DNA of 64,000 nt from Roridomyces roridus (Eukaryota; Basidiomycota; Agaricomycetes; Agaricales; Mycenaceae), in assembly GCA_029378245.1 (NCBI GenBank), contig JARKIF010000009.1, positions 930,001-994,000 on the forward strand, given 5' to 3'. A program made the position numbers and the translations under genes. Shown one piece after another: positions 35,372 to 47,680 of this stretch. Within the stretch, counting starts at the first letter, position 1. Each line of letters starts with the position of its first letter. The notes below the pieces were generated by a model. The model had not been told where the DNA came from. It searched no databases and saw nothing but the letters and a program-made list of their open reading frames with translations.

Positions 35372-37490
35372 ATGGCGGGCACGACGGTGGTGGACACTCG
35401 TTGGTCGAAAGCTGAGGACGATCTGCTACTTCAAGCAGTCGCAAGCTTTGGGGAACACGAGAATTGGAAGACCGTTGCGCAAGCCGTCCCTGGCAGGACC
35501 AATAAAGCATGCCGAAAGGTCCCTTTCGACCCTCCGGCCCAAGCTCCGAAATATTTATGAAGTTCACAGCGCTGGCTTCACTCGCTTTCTCCGTCTTTGA
35601 AAAAGTGCGCTTGGACTCCGGCGGAAGATCAGCTACTGCTCGAGTTGTACACCGCTCATGGTCCGAAGTGGTCGGCCATTGCGCGCAAGATTTCTGGGAG
35701 GACAGATGATGCCTGCTCAAAGCGATATCGCGAGGCATTGGATCCTAATCTCAAGAAAGATGAATGGACTTACGAGGAGGACGTCAAATTGGCCGAGGCT
35801 CATGCCCGCCTTGGGGGTAAATGGGGTCAAGTCGGGCAAGAGTTGCGACGTAGCGGCTTGGGATGTAGAAATCGGTACTCTCTTCCACCTTGCTGCGCGC
35901 CCGCCCTTGCTGATAACCTGTCAGCTGGCGAATGCTTGAACGCAATCGCATCAAATTCACACAGCATGCTCAACCTCCGCCGCCGCCAGTTGTATCCGAC
36001 GAAACACCAGTCTTGGAAGAACCACCGCAGGACGGATTGGTGTTCCCCTTTTTCCCTCCAGAGGACTACCCTTCCCTCTTGAACAGCGAACCTGGGGAAA
36101 GGGAAACCAGTTTCCTCGAGCCACCTCCGATGCCGGATTCACCCCAAGTTCCGCCCTTCAACTTCTCTTCATCTTCCCTCAGCGCCGCGCTCTCCGACCC
36201 TCCCCGTACTTCATTGCCTCTGCCTCCTGTTCCGGAGGAGGATACATTCGATCCGAATCAATACCATTTGGAACCGGAGCCCACGCCCGACCATTCAATA
36301 CCTCACGACCTCCGTACCATCGCTCCTTACGAGTTATACCTCCATCGCTCTGCTCCCCAAATTGAGATGTGTGGCGGTGGTAGTGGCAAGTCTGTTTATT
36401 CCGACTTTCCCAGCCCTCTGGCCTCGAGCAGCAGCTCGAGTTCTCTTTGGCAATCCCCAATCGTTTCCACCCCCGAATCTTTGCCGTTGCCAGAGTCGTC
36501 AGGTCCAACGTTCGATCATATGGATGCATTTGCACCTTACGATTCATCATCCTCGTCTTCTCCATTCGTTCCCCCTCCCTCTTTGTCTCCTGCAGACAGC
36601 CCCATCGCTGGTTCTCCCGTAGAACTTCCGCCCATCGAAACTCTGCCTCCCGACTCGCTTCTCTTTTCGTCGACTTATTACCGGGTCGCTCCCTCAAAGA
36701 GGCAGCGAAAACCGCGTCCTCGAAAACCTCCAAAGTCCGTCGGAGAGATGCGGATATCTCAATTGTTGCCTCTTTCTTCAGAGTAACCGACATCATCCCA
36801 CTCGTGAAGATATCCACTAATCCACTTTGCAGTCCGAATGTGCGCCCCTACGCATGCGGACGTGAATCATGTTGGCCCTCGACATCTCAGATCGGCTACG
36901 TTTGCTTTGCCACGTCCAAGGAATTGCTGGATCATAGTCGAACGGTTCACGGCGAAGCGTCTGTACGCAATGGTCCCTTCCGATGTGCTTTGGTTGGTTG
37001 TGGAAAGTCTTGGAAGGTTTGTGGGTTCAGCCTACAATGCTACATCTATCTAATCCTTGCAGACAATGAATGGTCTGCAGTATCATCTACAGATGTAATT
37101 CGCGCAGTGTATCACCTTTGGTGCCCACTCACGATTGTCGCCTACAGATCCACCGCTCACTTCCGACACGCTGTTTCTTCAACTTTCAACTCGACTGAAG
37201 ACAGCGAGCCTGCGGGTCAAGACGATAGCGCCGACCACTTGGAGGACGACCGTCGGACTTATGTCTGTCCCGAACCTCAATGTTTCAAGGCGTACAGACA
37301 AGCAAGCGGGCTTCGTTATCATCGGAAGCATGTAAGTTCGACAAAACGCGTCTACCATGCCTTGACCCGGGCTACGCAGGGACATCCAAGGGATATGCCT
37401 GCCCAACTGGAGATGGTGCCGCCCACCGTTGCACGTGAAATCCCCAAACAGACGAAGAAGATGCGTCGGAAAGATGTGGGAGTTAGCTGA
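35372..37490 (+). CDS. Three-repeat Myb protein fused to C-terminal C2H2 zinc fingers
   Basis: Likely transcription factor. Start ATG 35372 (MAGTTVVDTRWSKAEDDLLL). Myb repeat 1 is completed by an intron giving ACRKRWLHSLSPSL; repeat 2 is KKCAWTPAEDQLLLELYTAH to ACSKRYREALDPNL; repeat 3 is KKDEWTYEEDVKLAEAHARL, completed across an intron as CRNRWRMLERNRI. A long Pro/Ser-rich acidic region follows, ending RKPPKSVGEMRISQLLPLSS. A 50-nt intron (36785-36834, GTAACC...TTTGCAG) joins it in frame to DPNVRPYACGRESCW and a finger-like segment, then FRCALVGCGKSWKTMNGLQY across an intron, and YVCPEPQCFKAYRQASGLRY HRKH. The C terminus is basic (KQTKKMRRKDVGVS). Read without that intron, a GAG-TAA stop would end a Myb-only protein at 36786. 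Confidence 0.75.
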
Positions 37491-37735
37491 CACGAGTTTT
37501 CTTCTTTCTTGGGGCATATTGTATTCATGGATGGGATATTCGGGAATACTCCATCAGTTCAACCTGATAACTAGCTTTGTATAGCATGAAGAGTAATTGT
37601 ATTGTGTTTTTTCTGTTGCGCTTGGACCCAGCTTATTGTTGAGCTTTGACCAGATGTCTGGCGCTTTGACTTCTGGAGAGGGGTCTTAAGCTGCGAGGGC
37701 GCTGCCAATTTCCTCAGCTCGGCGCTCTCTCTCAG

Positions 37736-38698
37736 ATGGCCTCGAACAAACAGCAAGGTAAAGTATCCAAGTACTACGACATTGACGTCGGATTTACCGC
37801 TGTCTGCAGAACTTCGTTCATGCCTCCGCCAGCCTAAAGCTGAAACTCCCTCGTCTCAATTAGACGGGATTAACATCACAAAGGAACTCCAGGAGCTGCG
37901 GGGCCTGGTGCATTTCTTTGGATCGGTGACGCCGGGTCTCTTGGGGTCAGTGGAACGCCAATGCCAAGCCATGCATTCGACTAACCACGAACGGTTAACA
38001 GGGTGCCTTTGAAGAGGAAGGAACCCGAACGCTCTGATGCCCCTGCAAAGACGCTAGACCCACGCAAGAGGCCGCGCATAGTGTCGCCCGAGGAGGAACG
38101 ACTCCGATCCAAGATCGCGGACCAGGAACGACGCATCGCGGAACTGGAAGGCAGGCGAACTGCGGATGAGACAGAATTGACAAGCATGCGCACGTGAGTC
38201 TGGCACAGTTCTTCGCGTGTCAAATTTAACAGTGGCTCCAACAGGTGCCTGAAGGATGTGCTAGCCAAGGCGGAGGCGAGCCAGGAGCTGATGCAGAGGC
38301 TGGAATCGGAGGTTCAGCTGAAAGAGAAGGCTGTTCAAGAATTGACCGATGCCCGAAAGATGTGCGTCCCTCCTTATATCCAATTAACGCGATTTGACGG
38401 TGGTCTCTTCAGGGACACAGCAAGTACAGCACGAAACATCAGCAGCCTTCAGTTCAGAAAGGAGGCTGTCGAACGGGAACGCGACATGCTCCAAGTAGAT
38501 TTGAACCGCCAACGGGAGTACTCTTCGCGGCTATACACGTAGGTCGCTTCGCAAATATCACAAGAGTTGTGCTGACGATCGCGTCTCTCCAGACAAGTGA
38601 AATTCTTGAAGGGGGATTCACGGACAAGTAGCCACGACCTTGCTGGCAGATCGGTTACCGAGAGGGCTTCGCACACACCACAGTCCCGCCGAAGATGA
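37736..38698 (+). CDS. Small coiled-coil protein of unknown function
   Basis: Start ATG 37736 (MASNKQQ), then an intron of about 45 nt and ELRSCLRQPKAETPSS. A Gly/hydrophobic segment (LVHFFGSVTPGLLG) and a basic stretch (VPLKRKEPERSDAPAK, RKRPRI) follow. A long coiled coil covers EEERLRSKIADQERRIAELE, EASQELMQRLESEVQLKEKA and FRKEAVERERDMLQVDLNRQ. The protein ends in a Ser/Arg-rich tail (TPQSRRR) at 38698. At least five short introns, each giving a clean in-frame join. About 230 residues. The basic region plus coiled coil suggests a nuclear structural or adaptor role, but nothing assigns it to a family. Confidence 0.75.
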
Positions 38699-38833
38699 GC
38701 AGCGCGCCCGCAGAATACATTCCATTTCTTGTTTGTATGTATATGACTATGATTATGCCTATGCTGTCTTTAACCGTGAATCGAACTGCGGAACCAAACT
38801 CACCTTGTAAATGCTCCAATCCCGAAATCTAAC

Positions 38834-40032
38834 CTATCTAGCGCCGCCGAATTGCTGAGCCAAGTTTTGAATACCAGGGTCACTCATGAGCTCCTCCATG
38901 GAAGGCATATCACCAGACTGGACTCGGTTCATCATCTAGTGAAATTCAGCGATGTATGGAGTGGAAAATGACCGGCTTACATTGGCAATGGCCGGGTTGT
39001 TCATCATCTGAGCAAGACCACCGTTGGCCATCATCTGCTGGGCCGCTGCCATCATCTGAGGGTTGTTCATCATGCTGGCGATGTCGGGCATCCCTCCACC
39101 GCCTCCGCCCCCTCCAGCCCCTCTTCCCAAACTAGCAAGCATGTCCGCCATACCACCAAGTCCGGCGCCGGGACCACTAGGATCACGGGTAGGCTCAAGA
39201 GGTGGTGGGACGTCGTCGTCGTCGTCGTCTGGCACAATTCGGGCCTTGGAGTTTTCGAGCCCAGACTTGAGGCCGGCGTTTGTGGGATCCAGTTTCAAAC
39301 CGCGTTCGAACGCGTCCGCAGCAGCGCTGAAGTCCGTCAGAGAGTATTGGGCGTGACTGCTATCGGTTGGGTCAAATGAGAATAACAGATGAAGCGATAT
39401 ATACCCCAGTCGGTGGTAAGCCTTGACGAATTTGGCGTCGATAGCGATCGCACGTTCAGCGTCACCGACGGCGGAGAGGTGATCTCCTTTGCTGCTGTAT
39501 GCCGCAGCACGGTTGGAGTAGTATATGGCGTTTTCTTCAATGTCAATGGCCTTGGTATATTCAGCGATGGCGTCGTCGTACTTCTTGCTCGACATTAAGG
39601 AATTGCCGCTTTGCTGTTGACATATGGATTACACCGCAACCACAGAGCAGATGCGCGCACTTTGAACTTTTCGGCTTTAGCCTTGTCTTCTGCAGATAGC
39701 GACTTTGGCTGGCTCGCAGGGGCAGAACTTGAAGCTGCTGCGCCGACTTTCTCTCGGGTCTTGAGGAAGACATCGAAGATGGTTGGTAAAGTCGCAGGTT
39801 TGACGCTCAGTCTGTGAACCTGTATCGGGTCGGATGGATCGACACCGAATGCTTCACCGATGCATTGGACTGCATGAATCTGAGCCGCCGATACAGGGAT
39901 ATTTTATATTGCGGACGCACTCGCAACCTCGAGAGATTCTTTATCGTCTGCCTTGATGGTCCCTTCGGTGTCGACGGCTTCCTTGAGGAAGTCGATTATG
40001 GAGAGAACGAGGCGCTGCTGCTTCTCTGCCAT
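38834..40032 (-). CDS. SGT2: Small glutamine-rich TPR co-chaperone Sgt2/SGTA
   Basis: Delivers tail-anchored proteins to the GET pathway. Start ATG 40032 (MAEKQQRLVLSIIDFLKEAV), the N-terminal Get4/Get5-binding dimerisation helix; an intron then joins it to QCIGEAFGVDPSD. The three TPR units include KFKVRASALWLRCNPYVNSK, KYDDAIAEYTKAIDIEENAI and RAIAIDAKFVKAYHRLGYIS. The tail has the Gly-rich run GRGAGGGGGGGGMPDIASMM and Met/Asn/Gln-rich repeats (MMNNPQMMAAAQQMMANGG), the substrate-binding part of the family. It ends NLAQQFGGAR. Introns near 39870-39925, 39600-39670, 39340-39405 and 38937-38985. Its start is 55 bp from the Prp19 start on the other strand. Confidence 0.93.
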
Positions 40033-40087
40033 TATGGCGGGAGGTCAGGATTGATGGTTTACATAATCAGCTTGGTTGTTCACCGCC

Positions 40088-41709
40088 ATGTTCTTCTGCG
40101 CGCTCTCTGGGGAACCCCCGCAGGAGCCTGTCGTCTCGGTCAAGTCTGGAAAAGTCTATGAGCGTCGTCTCATTCTCAAGTACATCACAGAGAATGGCAC
40201 TGACCCCATAACTGGCGACAAACTCGAGGAATCCGACCTTGTTGTCATTAAAGCCTGTGCGTCCTGCTTTTTTCTCTCTGCTCTCTCTCATTCTAATTTT
40301 CATCGCAGCACCTGAAACCTCAGCTCCCCGTACGCCCTCCCAGACGTCGATTCCTGCTCTTCTCCGCACTCTTCAGGACGAGTGGGATGCACTTGTTCTC
40401 GAGACTTTCGCTCTCAAGCAGCAGTATAACTCTACGCGACAAGAGTTGAGCTATGCTCTGTACAACCAGGACGCTGCCAATCGCGTTGTTGCGCGTCTAA
40501 TTAGGGAGCGCGACGCGGCCAGAGAGTGCGTTGACAGTCCATGTTGGCTGCTTCCGTTGCTCACCCATTTCTAGGGCTCTCGGCAACGTTCAGGCAAGTA
40601 TGGGCATCGCACCCTCGGCAGCAACTGAAGACGTGGAAATGAATGACGAAAACGCTGCGCCGGCCATGCCTGAGGATATCGTGGCCCAGATTGACGAGAC
40701 TCATCTCGCCCTCTCAAGTGCGCGTAAAAAGCGAAAGCCGCCGCCAGGCTATGCTTCCGCTGCTGAAATCAAATCTTACACCGCGAAACACACGATTCCT
40801 TCCCTCCACTCGTCCTCCCCCTCCGGAATCACTTCGCTGGCGGTTTCAAACGCCAGCCCTTCACAATTTTTGACCGGTGGAAACGACAAGATTGTTCAGC
40901 TGTACGATCGTGACACGGACAAAGTGTTGGCATCCCTCAAAGGGCACACCAAAAAAATCAATCATGTCGCCTTCCGCGAGCGTGAGGGAGAACCAACTCT
41001 CCTTCTCTCGGGCGGCGCAGACAAGATTGCCAAAATCTGGTCGCACGACTCGTCCTCGGGCGAGTACATCCCCAAACATACCATTCGGGCGCACAAGGGC
41101 GAGATCACGGGTTTGACCATCCACCCGCGATCAACCTTGCTCACCCTTGCGTCGGCGGACAAGACATACTCGTTGCACGACCTTAGCACCCTTACCCAGG
41201 TCTTCCAATCTACCCCGGCAGAGGATGCATTCTCCTCATTAGGTGTTCACCCCGACGGCACTCTGCTGGCGTTGGGGACCCCCGGCTCCAAGATCCACAT
41301 CTACGATATCCGTACAGGAGCGTTTGCTGCGATCCTCGATCCTCCGGAAGATGCCGCGCCCTTTACGGTCAACTCGCTTTCGTTCTCCGAGAACGGCTAC
41401 CACCTTCTCGCGCCCAGTTCGCTCTCCACGGTCGCCGTTTGGGACTTGCGGAAACGCAAGACGGCGCACACGATCGATTTGGGAGAGAGCTTCAAAGTCA
41501 ACAAGGTGGCATACGACACGAGCGCACAGTTCTTGGGCGTTGCCGGCAGTCAGGGTGCCCGCGTGTTTGCACACAAGAGTTGGGAAGAGTTATCGCGGCT
41601 GGAGGAAGGCGGTGAGATCTCCGACTTTGTATTTGGAGTGCAAGGGCGGGAGATATGGGGTGCCACTGGAAGGGAGGTCCGGATCTGGGGGTCCGCTCCT
41701 GCAGAATAA
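40088..41709 (+). CDS. PRP19: Pre-mRNA-processing factor Prp19 (U-box E3 ligase, WD40)
   Basis: Core of the NineTeen complex that activates the spliceosome. Start ATG 40088 (MFFCALSGEPPQEPVVSVKS). The U-box is VYERRLILKYITENGTDPIT, GDKLEESDLVVIKA. After intron 1, PALLRTLQDEWDALVLETFA, LKQQYNSTRQELSYALYNQD and RVVARLIRERDAARE form the tetramerisation coiled coil. After intron 2, a helical linker precedes the seven-bladed WD40 domain: FLTGGNDKIVQLYDRDTDKV, LLLSGGADKIAKIW, LLTLASADKTYSLHDL, TLLALGTPGSKIHIYD and TVAVWDLRKRKTAHTID. It ends IWGSAPAE at 41709. Full length, three exons, two short introns (about 40258-40310 and 40527-40574). Confidence 0.96.
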
Positions 41710-41950
41710 TTGACATGTAGAACTACCCCTGCGTGTATCTGACTGTAAGCTGGTTCTGTTATTTTTGCCATCTCTGTTGTTTCGTCCATTCATCAGGCAT
41801 CCTTCTGAAACATGAGCTGTGGCCAAATTGCTGAAGCGTCGTACTTGGCGGAACCAGCCGTCTCAAGAAACCTAATCCGGAAAATGATGTGGATATTTAT
41901 GACATCAGGACGTCTCCTATAATGTACCAAGTTCTTCCTCAGCGACCACC

Positions 41951-43775
41951 ATGGCCGACTCCTCCAACCACAATGTCTCTGATGTCGAGGCCCGCATGTA
42001 TTACCACGGCATTCGTGGCGGTGGCAAGAGGGGGCCGAAACTCGTATTCCGGACGTCCTCGGATAGTTTTGCGCCCCCGTGTGGTCCTTGGCAAGATTTC
42101 CGACAGATGCAACTGTTGCCTGTTCTACATCACCCTAAACTGAAGAGCGACGGCCTATGGACGACCATTCTAGATCAAGTCCGTGAACTCGTCCAAGTCT
42201 AACAATGCTGACTGATGTTGCTCTGGCAAGATCGCAACTTTACTTGACGAGGCGCAAATCAAGTACACCTCCATCGACTTTGTACGCTTTCTCCGTGAGG
42301 TGTGGCACAAGGACGGACGTATTGATCAAGTGACTGGACATCCCACCGTGTGGATAGGCGTGCTTCCCGGCACCACCGACGGCAATGCAGCCTTTGCCGC
42401 TGCTCAAGGCATCCTTCGGCTACTGCAAGAGCATGATCTTGACCGTGTCGACGTTGCCTTTCGAGAGTCCGAGGCTCGGCTTCTTGGTGGTCCTGCTCTG
42501 TATGCTCCAGCTGGCGACTTGGATCCTTTGGTTCCCTTTATCGATTCCTTGAGCACTTCACTCAGCATGCCCATTGCGGGACTGCAGACCTCCGATATTA
42601 GAGGCACTCTTGGCTTCTTTTTCAAGGTGGGGGACGATCTATTTGGCGTTGCTGCACGCCACGTTTTGTTTGGCGACGATGAGAATAGTCTGTATCGCCA
42701 TACGCCCGAGACCCGTACATTCCTTTCTTTTGTCACCTTCCTGGAGTCTAACCACCTCTCCACAGCCGGCGCCGAGGCACGGAAGGTTGTTCTCATGGGC
42801 GACGGTGCCTTCAGTGATCTCGTGGAATCTATACAAGAGCGCATCAGGACACTGGAAGACGATATCATTTTCTTGAACCAGAAGGTCAGCACATATGCTG
42901 AGAGGGCGAGTGGTGGAGATAAGCCTGCAGAGGCAAATCACACTACATGTCAGCGGATGTTGGGCGAAGCAAGGGTCGCAATCGTGGAGCTTGAAAAGTT
43001 CAGGGCAACATTGAAGAAAGGCTGGTCCTCGATTGAAGACCGTGTCATCGGACATGTTGTCTGGGCACCGCCCATGACCGGTTCCGTCCTTCCTGGCCAG
43101 TCCAAGTGCGATGTCTGTGTTATCAAGCTGGACACGGAGAGGTTAATGCCAAATTTCCAAGGGAACAAAATCGATCTCGGTGTGTCCTGCCAGACCGCAG
43201 GTATCCTATTTACTCATTTGTTTCTAGGCACAGAGATCGACCCCGGAAGACTCATTCAAATGATGGATTCCTCTCGCTGCAAGTTTGACTACCCTGGTCC
43301 CGCCCAGTTCGAGTACCCGGAGGATCGTTTGTTCGAGCTGAAAAGCATCCTCCCCATTGCTCAGATCAGGCGCACCAGACAGTCGAAAGATGATCGCCGG
43401 TATCTCGCTATCAAGCGTGGCCTCTCGACGCTCACAACCGTTGGATGCCTCAATGGCTATGAATCACGGGTTCGATACCAGGGGCGCTTCGGCAGCATCG
43501 ACTCGAATGAGATGTTGGTTTGCTCCTACAAACAATCCGATCCCTTTCCTCGAGCCTCCCACGAGCAACCCGGCCCCTTTTCACGGGCTGGTGATTCCGG
43601 TGCTGCCATTGTCGGCGCCAACGGGGAGTTGATCGCGCAGCTCACTGGTGGTTCTGGGCTGGTCGACTTTTCCGATGTCACCTACGGCACCCCAGTCGAG
43701 TGGCTTTGGAATAATATGATTAAAGCGGAGTTTCCGGACGCCATCCTCTTCTTTGACCAGCAAGACGCCGACTGA
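41951..43775 (+). CDS. Orphan protein with trypsin-fold protease-like motifs
   Basis: Start ATG 41951 (MADSSNHNVSDVEARMYYHG). One intron (about 42180-42231) joins LWTTILDQ to IATLLDEAQIKYTSIDF. N-terminal blocks (LREVWHKDGRIDQVTGHPTV, WIGVLPGTTDGNAAFAAAQG) precede a beta-rich domain. There, LGFFFKVGDDLFGVAARHVL resembles the histidine block of chymotrypsin-like proteases (His codon 42660-42662), and RAGDSGAAIVGANGELIAQL contains a GDSG serine motif (43591-43602). Between them is a long helical insert (IQERIRTLEDDIIFLNQKVS). There is no signal peptide, so it is probably intracellular. I see no confident catalytic Asp. This could be an active intracellular serine protease, comparable in outline to Ssy5-type proteases, or an inactive scaffold. 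Confidence 0.75.
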
Positions 43776-44050
43776 CGCATTGGACGTCGACATCACTTTT
43801 AGTCCATTTCGTGTACTTGCCTGGTTGTAAGTTGTAAGCCTATAATTCTCTGCCGACAATCCCAGTGGTTTCGTCGAGTCATCAGATATCATTGCAGTCG
43901 TTGTAAACATGAGATGTATGTATTCCAGGAGGAGGGAGTCAAGAAGACGAAGTGGATAAAGGTAAGATGCAATGCCAGGCAGTCGTTTTATGATACAGTG
44001 TGTTTCGCGAGTGAGAGAGAGAAAGGAAGCCCGGAAAGAGGAACGAGAAA

Positions 44051-46814
44051 TCACCAAGTCTCCGGCCCAAAGGTGCCTGATGGCGAAATGAGGTTGGGCA
44101 CCCCCATTGCGTCGGCGGTATTTTGCCAAACGGTGTTCCCCCACCAGTTGAGGGTCTTGCCGCCGTCTGGGTACACCAAGGCGAAGAACATGATGACGAG
44201 GCCAAACGCGACTCCCGAATCGAGCGCGGCCGAAAGAATATAGTTGTAGCGCATCCACCAGCGGAAATGGCGTCTGCGGATGACAAAGTTGAAAATGAAA
44301 CCAGTGAGGCCCCATGCGGCATAGTTGTACGCCGAGGCGGCCGGGATCGCGGCCACACCTCCGAAAAACACCGGCCAGTTGACGTACCGCCAGTAGGAGA
44401 GCGGGTAGCGACGGGCGAGGAAGTAGGTGGGGAAGGGGAGGAGAGCTCCCACGAGGAGCCCGTAGAGGAGAGGGTTGTACATGCGGCCAGGGCTGAAGAG
44501 ACGCGCAGGACCAATACCGCCCCATAAGATGGACGCCGTGGTGAACACGGTATTGGATGGGCAGACGAAATGACCGATGGCCTCGGGGGTGCAGATGCCG
44601 TCGACATGGGCAAACATCCAAGACTGGACGGCAGTGATAACAAAGCATGTGATGATAGCAGCGACCATCTGCACCGAGAACATGATCCGCGGAGGGATTT
44701 TCTGTGAAAACAGGTCAATATGTTGGCCTCTAACACGATAAAGAGGGACATACCATGTAGTGACCAAGCTTGAGGTCACTTGCGAAAGTGATGCCTTGGG
44801 CGCTGCCGTTGTACGCGATGCATTTGAAAACAATGTTGGCGACAGGACGGTTCGGCAAGGCATATCCGGCGATCATTTCCTCCATCACTTGCAGCCCCAC
44901 AGTCTGGTTGGCAATGGCTTGCAGCATAGCGAGCGGGATCGCGGCAAGTGCGGAAATGAGAAGGCCGAGGAACGCAGCCCAGATGGGAAGTCGGGTGGGG
45001 AAGATCTCGACAGCGACAAAGACGAACACTGTCGAGATCACTGCGACGATATAATACCACCATGTTGGTACTTCGGTGTAGCGCTGCATGAGGCGCGAGT
45101 GGATATCGCGCTCGTCCTTCAAACTCGAGTGGAAGCGGCGAACAATGTCGCGCCCGAACCAGAGGAAAGTGTGCGTGAAGATGGAGCCGACGGCGCCGAA
45201 CGAGACGAAATACGCCATACAGAGAGCGCTGGTCATGAAAATGGGCGAGTATTGGGCGTACAGGTCGGGGTCAAAGTTGCCGCTCGAGTCGATGACGGCA
45301 GAAATGTTGTACGGAAGACCCGTGCGGTCAAACGAGAAGTACGCGCTGACGGGGAGGAACCCAGTATAGAAGACGTTCTTGACTGGTTATCCAGTCAGCA
45401 CAGCAAATAAGACAAACAGCACGACACTCACAATACAGAACAGGGACAATAAACCAGAAGCAAATCACCACCGAGGCGATAGTGTTCAGTTGCGACCACC
45501 ACTGATTGAAAGGTCTCAACAAAAATGAAAGTAGGAGAGAAAGTGAACTCACAGGCGTCACCAAGGGACTTCCGATGAAACTAATCATGGTCCAGTCGAA
45601 CGTGAGGATGCTCATGCCCAACCCTGTGTTCGCACCAAACATTGCATTGAGTTTGACGTTATTTGGCGCGATCTAGGACGGCATGAGTGCCAAAGACAAG
45701 AGATGCGACAAAGAACTCACCCAGCAGACCCAGTTGAAGACGCTGAGAGCGGTGAACAGATATCCAGGAACCCAGTACCAAACGAAACTGCCGACAAAGA
45801 CGAGGAGGAAGAAACGCTCGCGCGTCATGTGGCCACGATCGCTCTTGCCGTAGTTCTTGTGCAGAGTATTGAACAAGGCCGAGTTGACCAAAGCAGTGGG
45901 CCAGATCATCGACGACGGCCAGACGACGAACTGGCGGAGGATACCGCCGAGGGAGAAGCCGAAGATCTGAGTGCCGAGGGCGAAGATGATTTGGTAAGCC
46001 CATGTTAAATGCTCGCCGTAGTGCATTGTCTGCGTCGCGATCACATCGGAACCGTAGATGCCGATGGCTCCGATATTGGCCATGACGGTTATGCACGTGT
46101 GCTCCTGCGAAGAAGGGTCAGTGTTGGAGATCTTGCAGACGAATCACAGGACTTGCCTTGATGTTGAATGGACCGGGGTTGAAGGACCAGACATAGCCAA
46201 ACGTCTTGAAGCGGGTGGTGGGGAGCGTCCATTCAAGGAACTTGCCGAAGGGCAGAGCAATCAACTGCGCGACGATACCAGTGATCGTGATGGAGGGGGC
46301 TGAGGGTTGAAATGAGCCAAGGGAAAGAAATCACTTCAAGGAGGAAACGCACCGCGGTATTGGAAGATCTGATTGAATCCAGCAAGCACGACGGTGAAGA
46401 TAATACCGAGGAACCACCTGATGAAAGAATGAGGAACGGGGAGCGAATGAAAGCAAACACGTACATTCGGAATGTGGAGACTGGCATGGAGGGATCGTCG
46501 GTGTTGCCAACAGCAGCACGAACTTCAGGATACGGAGACTCGTCTTCAAACTCAATTGCGGACGAGTCTCTGGAACCCATGGAGCGCGCATCCGAATACT
46601 CGGCGTCTGTATCGGAAGGGGCGTAGGTGGGCTTCTTCCGGTTCCGGAGACCCTCTGAGCTGACGGGTTTGCCCATCTTGGTCTTGAGGTCAAGATTGGG
46701 GTCGTTCAGATGTTCCATGGTGTAGTCCTCGGGAACATCGGGAGAGCTACGGCGACGCATGTACTGAGGCAATTCTTCGTTGGAACTCATGTAGGGTTTC
46801 ATGTCGTCCTCCAT
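44051..46814 (-). CDS. OPT-family oligopeptide transporter
   Basis: Proton-coupled importer of small peptides or glutathione at the plasma membrane. Start ATG 46814 (MEDDMKPYMSSNEELPQYMR). A long hydrophilic N terminus of about 135 residues precedes the TM domain. Family segments include HTCITVMANIGAIGIYGSDV, IFALGTQIFGFSLGGILRQF and FVVWPSSMIWPTALVNSALF. Others are GSFVWYWVPGYLFTALSVFN, DWTMISFIGSPLVTP, ALAAIPLAMLQAIANQTVGL, QVMEEMIAGYALPNRPVAN and YLLARRYPLSYWRYVNWPV-like. About six introns. The C terminus is TFGPETW at 44051. Intact length (about 800 residues). Divergent from the TauD-type dioxygenase at 47681 across 866 bp. Confidence 0.92.
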
Positions 46815-47680
46815 GGCGGAAAATGGTGACCTGGGGAGAAGGGTACCAAGTTGAGGGGTTCCTCTGCTGTCTTTTTAAAGGCATCGCGTGGGTGTTCTTC
46901 TATAATCGAAGAATAGAGTCGTGCTCTATTGTTTTATTGTCTTCGGTCGATAAGACAGATCTGATGACAGGTGTAGTCTGCAAGTAAAGCGGCCTCAAAA
47001 AGACAGCGTTTGCGTTCGCTCAAGTTGCCAGCTGCTGTGGGAGATGCCAGGAGTCGACAGACACGAGTGGATCACAGCTGTGGGGCAAGGAAAGCCGCTG
47101 GAGAGAGTGCATGTAGGCTGGAAATTCAGGTTCAATCGGAGCACGGGAGGTGAAAACACAATAAGAGGTTGATGATCCGACTCCGACTCGATCGCCAAGA
47201 CATCCCCATTCAGAGGTGGCGGTGACGACGGCAGCAGCGATCTCTTACTCCGTTCATCCACGTGCATCGACCCCTCTCGCGTTCCCAATTTTTTTTTGCC
47301 ATACTTCTCTGTTCTAGCAAAGAAAAACGCTCCTGAAGCAACCAAACTCGAAGAACACACCGAAATTGGCTCAGGTGGTCTGTCAGTGCTCCGAACTTGC
47401 GCGACAAGTAATAATTCTGGTCAGCGTCAGCAAGCAACTGAAATTGCTTGCGGTCACGTTTGCTCAAAGTCTATCTACTGTCTGGTCGCGTCGGAGTCGC
47501 GTAGGTCTACCGGAACGCATTCCTCTATATTGCATGCGTTTTGCGAATAACATAGCCAATATGATGCTCAGTCCGGGCCGTACCAATGGCGCCTTTCGAA
47601 GCTCAAATGGCGCAAAACATTCCGGCGGGCCTCCTTGCTATTAAAGCAAAGATAATCCAAGAGTCGCTGAGCAAGACAAA
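46815..47680. other. Divergent intergenic region between OPT transporter and TauD-type dioxygenase
   Basis: I see no gene in these 866 bp; short frames on both strands are low complexity and lack plausible starts or splices. A CACGTG E-box sits at 47259-47264, and a TATTAAAG element just before 47650 may serve the dioxygenase. Confidence 0.55.

Noticed and set aside
46092..46098. CACGTG within the OPT gene
   Set aside because: It falls in coding sequence; only the intergenic E-box at 47259 was kept.
47296..47644. Open frames in the OPT/dioxygenase intergenic region
   Set aside because: No domain, signal peptide or credible splice sites; they probably lie in promoter DNA.
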